Positions 60,403-64,000 of a DNA stretch of 64,000 nucleotides are shown here, piece after piece. Numbering within the stretch: position 1 is the first letter of the stretch; the number at the start of each line of letters is the position of its first letter. The stretch comes from Halobacillus_B rhizosphaerae (lineage in GTDB: Bacteria; Bacillota; Bacilli; Bacillales; Halobacillaceae): positions 1 to 64,000 of the forward strand of contig NZ_JAUTWQ010000012.1 of NCBI RefSeq assembly GCF_046719735.1, in the 5' to 3' direction. A program made the position numbers and the translations under genes. The notes beneath the pieces were generated by a model. That model was not told the origin of the DNA. It was given only the letters and a program-made list of their open reading frames with translations, and searched no databases.

Positions 60403-60438
60403 CAAAAAAAAAGGAACCTGCCTTGGCAGATCCCCTTT
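60403..60438 (-). terminator. Terminator of the ABC-F gene
   Basis: Minus strand GGGGATCTGCC pairs with GGCAGGTTCC, then nine T residues; begins 12 bp after the stop. Confidence 0.88.
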
Positions 60439-60448
60439 GTAACCACGA

Positions 60449-62341
60449 TTATTGATCCATTTCTTCCACAATTAAAGATAATTCTTCCCAGCGATCCATT
60501 TTCTCTTCCAATTCTTTTTCCAGCGACTTTTGCTGTTGATAGAGTTCCTGAACTTTATCATAATCACTGCTGGAAGAAGCGATCTCTTCACTGACTTCTT
60601 CTAACTGAAGCTCCGTGTTTGAAATGTCTTCTTCAATGGTTTCCCATTCCTGTTTTTCTTTATAGGAAAGCTTTCGTTTACGGTTTGAACGTCTTGTTTC
60701 TTCTTGATGCGATTTTTCTTTTACGCTTTCTTGATTCGCTTGTTCGGTTTGGCGTTCTTCCAAGTATTCCGTATAGTTTCCAAAGAATCTCCTGATCTTT
60801 CCATTTCCTTCAAACGCAAGCAGGCGGTCCACCACACGGTCCAGAAAATAGCGGTCGTGTGAAACGGTGATCACAACTCCAGGAAAATGTTCCAAATAAT
60901 CCTCTAAGATACTCAAGGTTTCCGTATCTAAATCGTTGGTCGGCTCATCCAGGAATAAAACATTCGGCTCGCCCATTAATACACGCAATAAATAAAGCCT
61001 GCGCCGCTCTCCCCCTGATAACCGTTTTATATGTGTCCACTGCTGGGCGCGAGGAAATAGAAAACGCTCAAGCATCTGCTCAGCCGTAATCTGCTCGCCA
61101 TCGGCCGTCGAGATCACGGATGCAGCTTCTTTTATATATTCGATCACTTTTAATGATTCATCCATTTGTTCATGGTTCTGAGTGTAATAGCCAACTTTTA
61201 CAGTTGTTCCTATCGTAAGCGTACCCTTATCAGGAGTGAGACGTTCAGCCATAATATTTAATAACGTCGTTTTACCGGAACCATTCGGACCAATAATCCC
61301 CAACCGTTCCCCTGGCACCACTAGGTAATTAAAATCACGGATAAGCGACTCCTCTTGATATGAATAAGAAATCCCTTCTAGTTCAAGCACCTGGTTCCCA
61401 AGTCGCGTGGATCCGACAGCCATGTCCACCTGGTCTTTTTCTGTTTGATAGCTTTCTTCCTTCATGGATTCAATTCGCTGCTTTCTAGCTTTCTGTTTCG
61501 TAGAACGAGCTTTTGCTCCACGTCTCAGCCAAGCTAATTCTCTTCTCAAGGTGTTCTGGTGCTTTTGCTCTGCCTGACGCTCCCATTCTTCGCGTTCTGC
61601 TTTTTTCTCTAGAAAGGTTTCATAATTTCCTTCATAGACATACAGGTTGCCTTGGCTAAGCTCGTAAATTAAATTAGTGACTCTGTTTAAGAAATAGCGG
61701 TCGTGCGTAACCACGATTAAAGATCCTTTATACTGAGCCAAGTATTCCTCAAGCCATTCAATCGTTTCATTATCTAAATGGTTGGTCGGCTCATCCAGCA
61801 TTAATAGATCTGCCGGCTGAATGAGGGCTTTTGCTATGGCTACTCGCTTCTTTTGACCGCCTGAAAGCTCACTGACTTTTTTATTTGTCGCATGAATCCC
61901 AAGCTTCGTTAATATTGTCTTAGCCAGGGTATTTGCTTCCCATGCGTTCGTTTCATCCATTCTCTGCTGAAGTTCAAGCAGCTTTTTTTGAACTTTGGGA
62001 TTCTGTGAATCTTCTTCCAATTCTTTCAGAGCACTCTCGTATTGGCGCATAACGGTCATAACTGTAGAGTCGCCAAAATAAATCTGTTCTAATACCGTTT
62101 TTTCCTCATCCAAATCTGGGTCCTGAGGTAAATATTCGATGCTGAAATCTTTGGCATGATCAAGATTTCCTGTATCTGCCGTTTCTAATTCTGCAAGGAT
62201 TTTCAACAGTGAAGATTTTCCTGTGCCATTTACTCCAATCAGTCCGATTCTTTGCTGTTGGGAGATGGTAAATGACAGGTCATTGAACAACTGTTTATCT
62301 CCATAGCCTTTACTTATATGTTCAACTGATAATATGCTCAT
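60449..62341 (-). CDS. yfmR: ABC-F ATPase, Uup/YfmR-like
   Basis: Soluble tandem ABC ATPase that acts on ribosomes; YfmR/Uup relatives relieve stalled translation. 630 residues. First cassette: Walker A GVNGTGKSS, signature LSGGQKKR, Walker B LLMLDEPTNHLD. The long interdomain linker (about 230-310, RRELAWLRRGAKARSTKQKARK) reaches the peptidyl-transferase centre in this family. Second cassette: GPNGSGKTT, LSGGERRRL, VLFLDEPTNDLD. A C-terminal coiled coil (about 540-630) is typical of Uup/YfmR. AAAGGATGG before the ATG. Not a transporter: it has no membrane domain. Confidence 0.93.
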   Translation of the reverse strand: MSILSVEHISKGYGDKQLFNDLSFTISQQQRIGLIGVNGTGKSSLLKILAELETADTGNLDHAKDFSIEYLPQDPDLDEEKTVLEQIYFGDSTVMTVMRQYESALKELEEDSQNPKVQKKLLELQQRMDETNAWEANTLAKTILTKLGIHATNKKVSELSGGQKKRVAIAKALIQPADLLMLDEPTNHLDNETIEWLEEYLAQYKGSLIVVTHDRYFLNRVTNLIYELSQGNLYVYEGNYETFLEKKAEREEWERQAEQKHQNTLRRELAWLRRGAKARSTKQKARKQRIESMKEESYQTEKDQVDMAVGSTRLGNQVLELEGISYSYQEESLIRDFNYLVVPGERLGIIGPNGSGKTTLLNIMAERLTPDKGTLTIGTTVKVGYYTQNHEQMDESLKVIEYIKEAASVISTADGEQITAEQMLERFLFPRAQQWTHIKRLSGGERRRLYLLRVLMGEPNVLFLDEPTNDLDTETLSILEDYLEHFPGVVITVSHDRYFLDRVVDRLLAFEGNGKIRRFFGNYTEYLEERQTEQANQESVKEKSHQEETRRSNRKRKLSYKEKQEWETIEEDISNTELQLEEVSEEIASSSSDYDKVQELYQQQKSLEKELEEKMDRWEELSLIVEEMDQ

Positions 62342-62659
62342 GCTGATCCATCCTTTAATCCTATAATCTGTTCTTATGATATCACATGTGAGGATATCAG
62401 GAATCTCGTTTGTCCTTTTAAGACTGCCTTTTAACCAAATGGGGTCATGATGCTTTCTGCCATAAATTTATATCATTACTTTATACATTGATGATATCTA
62501 GGTATGAATAGAAATTTAGAATTTCTAAATTCTATATCTATCGCTTTACTTAAATACTTGGAATCGAGAGAAAAGACTGTTTCCGTTACGTTGTTCAGCC
62601 CTTAGAGGCCGGAAATATAAAGTTATTTGAGAGCTTTAGCCCACCCAATCTCTAATCTA
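62342..62659. other. Upstream region of the ABC-F gene
   Basis: 318 bp, AT-rich between 62460 and 62560, with a small palindrome aatttag-aattt-ctaaatt (62513-62531). It presumably holds the ABC-F promoter; I see no gene or known RNA motif. Confidence 0.4.
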
Positions 62660-62696
62660 AAAAACTTCCAGAGCGTTTGGCTCCGGAAGTTTTTCA
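62660..62696 (-). terminator. Terminator of the AGCS symporter gene
   Basis: AAAAACTTCCAGAGC (62661-62675) pairs with GCTCCGGAAGTTTTT (62681-62695), one mismatch, 3 bp after the stop. Confidence 0.88.
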
Positions 62697-62698
62697 TT

Positions 62699-64000
62699 TT
62701 ACCTATTAGATTGAGACTGTTTCTCTGTCTCTCCGTATTCTATTGGCTGGTCACGCTGCCAGTATTCCATACCATCAACACCAGGAAGGTGATCATCATA
62801 GAAGACTGGGTCTTTTCCTTCTTTTCTCTGTTTACTGTAATCCTTCAAGGCTGCGTAAGCAATTTTGGAAAGCCTGAATATGGCATAAAGGTTAATCAAT
62901 GCCATAATCCCCATCGTTAAGTCAGCAAGGGACCAGACGAGACCAAAATTAGCGACAGCACCGAAGATTACCATAAGTAAAACGGCAATTCTGTAAATAA
63001 ACAAGTTACCTTTATTTTTCTTAATAAATTCAATGTTCGTTTCCCCATAATAATAGTTTCCTATCATGGAACTAAATGCGAACAAGAAGATCGCAATAGC
63101 AATAAAGATGGACGCCCACCGGCCAAGCTGTGATTCAAACGCTACCTGGGTTAACTGAATTCCATCCAAATCGGTATTAATGTACTTACCTGAGAACAAG
63201 ATAATAATCGCTGTAGAGCTGCAAATGATTAACGTATCTGTAAATACACCGAGCGTCTGGATTAAGCCTTGTTTTACAGGGTGAGTAACTTCAGATGTAG
63301 CTGCCGCGTTCGGCGCACTCCCCATACCTGCTTCATTGGAGAAAAGACCGCGTTTAATTCCAATTAAAATCATGGCACCGAAAGTACCACCGGCAAACTC
63401 TTCAACTCCAAATGCTCCCTTAAAGATCATTCCGATCATATCTGGAACCTGTCCTATGTTATTAAATAACACGAATAAAGCCAGAATAATATAGAAAATA
63501 GCCATAAATGGAATAATGAACTGCGTAACCTGGGCAATTCTTTTTAAACCGCCAAAAATAATCAAAGCAACCAGAACGGTCAAAATACCTGCCATCACCC
63601 ACTTTTGTACGTCAAAGGAACGCTCAAATGCTAAGCGAATGGTATTGGATTGTACGGAAGTAAAAACTAATCCGTATGTAAACGTAATCGTAACCGCAAA
63701 TACAATACCAAGCATTCTATTTTTCAATCCTTTTTCCATGTAGTAAGCAGGACCGCCTCGATATTGATTTTTGTCAGGAATTTTAAATATTTGAGCTAAG
63801 GTACTTTCAATAAAACTCGAAGCTCCTCCTAAAATAGCTACCACCCACATCCAAAAAACAGCGCCTGGACCGCCAATGGTAATAGCGGCTGCTACTCCTG
63901 CAAGATTCCCTGTTCCCACCCTCGAGGCAGTACTAATGGTAAATGCTTGAAATGGGGAGGTCCCCTTTTTTCCTTCTGCTGAAATCGATCGCTTATCAAA
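62699..64000 (-). CDS. Alanine/glycine:cation symporter (AGCS family), 5' end outside the window
   Basis: Sodium-coupled uptake of alanine or glycine, similar to B. subtilis AlsT and GlnT. At least 433 codons lie in the window. The frame stays open to position 64000, and the codons before the internal GTG at 63919 read SPFQAFTISTASRVGTGNLAG, the family's signature, so the start lies beyond the right edge. Other motifs: PGAVFWMWVVAILGGASSF, LFSNEAGMGSAPNAAAT and NYYYGE. About ten helices are visible and the C-terminal tail is hydrophilic (about 45 residues). The protein is membrane-bound. Confidence 0.93.
   Translation of the reverse strand, partial: FDKRSISAEGKKGTSPFQAFTISTASRVGTGNLAGVAAAITIGGPGAVFWMWVVAILGGASSFIESTLAQIFKIPDKNQYRGGPAYYMEKGLKNRMLGIVFAVTITFTYGLVFTSVQSNTIRLAFERSFDVQKWVMAGILTVLVALIIFGGLKRIAQVTQFIIPFMAIFYIILALFVLFNNIGQVPDMIGMIFKGAFGVEEFAGGTFGAMILIGIKRGLFSNEAGMGSAPNAAATSEVTHPVKQGLIQTLGVFTDTLIICSSTAIIILFSGKYINTDLDGIQLTQVAFESQLGRWASIFIAIAIFLFAFSSMIGNYYYGETNIEFIKKNKGNLFIYRIAVLLMVIFGAVANFGLVWSLADLTMGIMALINLYAIFRLSKIAYAALKDYSKQRKEGKDPVFYDDHLPGVDGMEYWQRDQPIEYGETEKQSQSNR

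Noticed and set aside
62513..62531. AATTTAG palindrome before the ABC-F gene
   Set aside because: AT-rich and short; expected by chance in an AT-rich promoter region.

Overview
The window looks like chromosomal DNA of a low-to-moderate-GC, spore-forming Bacillaceae, most like Halobacillus or a neighbouring moderately halophilic genus. This is recognition from the proteins (Spo0E-like, RsbR-like, SE1561 and SE1832 small proteins, YerD-like GOGAT, YfmR, MecA_N-type PBP), the FMN and yybP-ykoY riboswitches and the strong GGAGG ribosome sites; no database search was possible. I see no phage, insertion sequence, CRISPR array, tRNA or rRNA. It is a housekeeping and transport region with an unusual load of dispersed intergenic repeats.

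Layout. 0.2-6.5 kb: an Eis-like acetyltransferase, then a minus-strand operon for a CuA-type haem-copper oxidase (ctaC-ctaD-ctaE) ending in a membrane-anchored GltB-like protein. 6.6-11.7 kb: a chemoreceptor with a sigma-D-like promoter, a Crp/Fnr regulator divergent from an MFS transporter with a palindrome between them, and an RsbR-like STAS protein. 11.8-15.8 kb: a phasin-like protein with an AarF/UbiB kinase, a GNAT and a fructosamine kinase. 15.8-16.8 kb is a gene-free stretch with two large GC-rich palindromic elements. 16.8-23.6 kb: YjiH transporter, DJ-1/PfpI protein, membrane acyltransferase, M29 aminopeptidase, photolyase. 23.7-27.5 kb: riboflavin operon ribD-ribE-ribBA-ribH under an FMN riboswitch. 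27.6-30.4 kb: a small WYL-like gene with a LexA-type box in its promoter, a Spo0E-like gene, and a GH13 alpha-glucosidase behind two cre/LacI-type operators. 30.8-37.6 kb: OsmC, TerC under a manganese riboswitch, PepT, AI-2E family transporter, small enzymes, azoreductase. 37.9-46 kb: a TRAP transporter, a GNAT, a CPA1 antiporter, and BrnQ behind a promoter and probable attenuator. 46.1-49.4 kb: an ATP-grasp / alpha-E / transglutaminase operon, the least understood enzymatic system here. 49.6-64 kb: quinone-type reductase, RecQ, kynU-kynB, a FAD desaturase-like enzyme, a class B PBP, a second M29 aminopeptidase, an ABC-F protein and an alanine/glycine:cation symporter that runs off the right end.

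Repeats. Eight copies of a conserved terminator-like hairpin (arm ATCCGAACGATGATGG) lie at gene 3' ends, six of them in the nine convergent gene gaps of the window. A second terminator family (arm AACCCGAACC) has four copies. A third family, 135-175 bp, GC-rich and palindromic, has four full copies and one fragment. With the RsbR-like protein whose two phospho-threonine positions are acidic, the SOS-box WYL gene, the BrnQ leader and a probable ATT start codon, these are the items most worth a second look.
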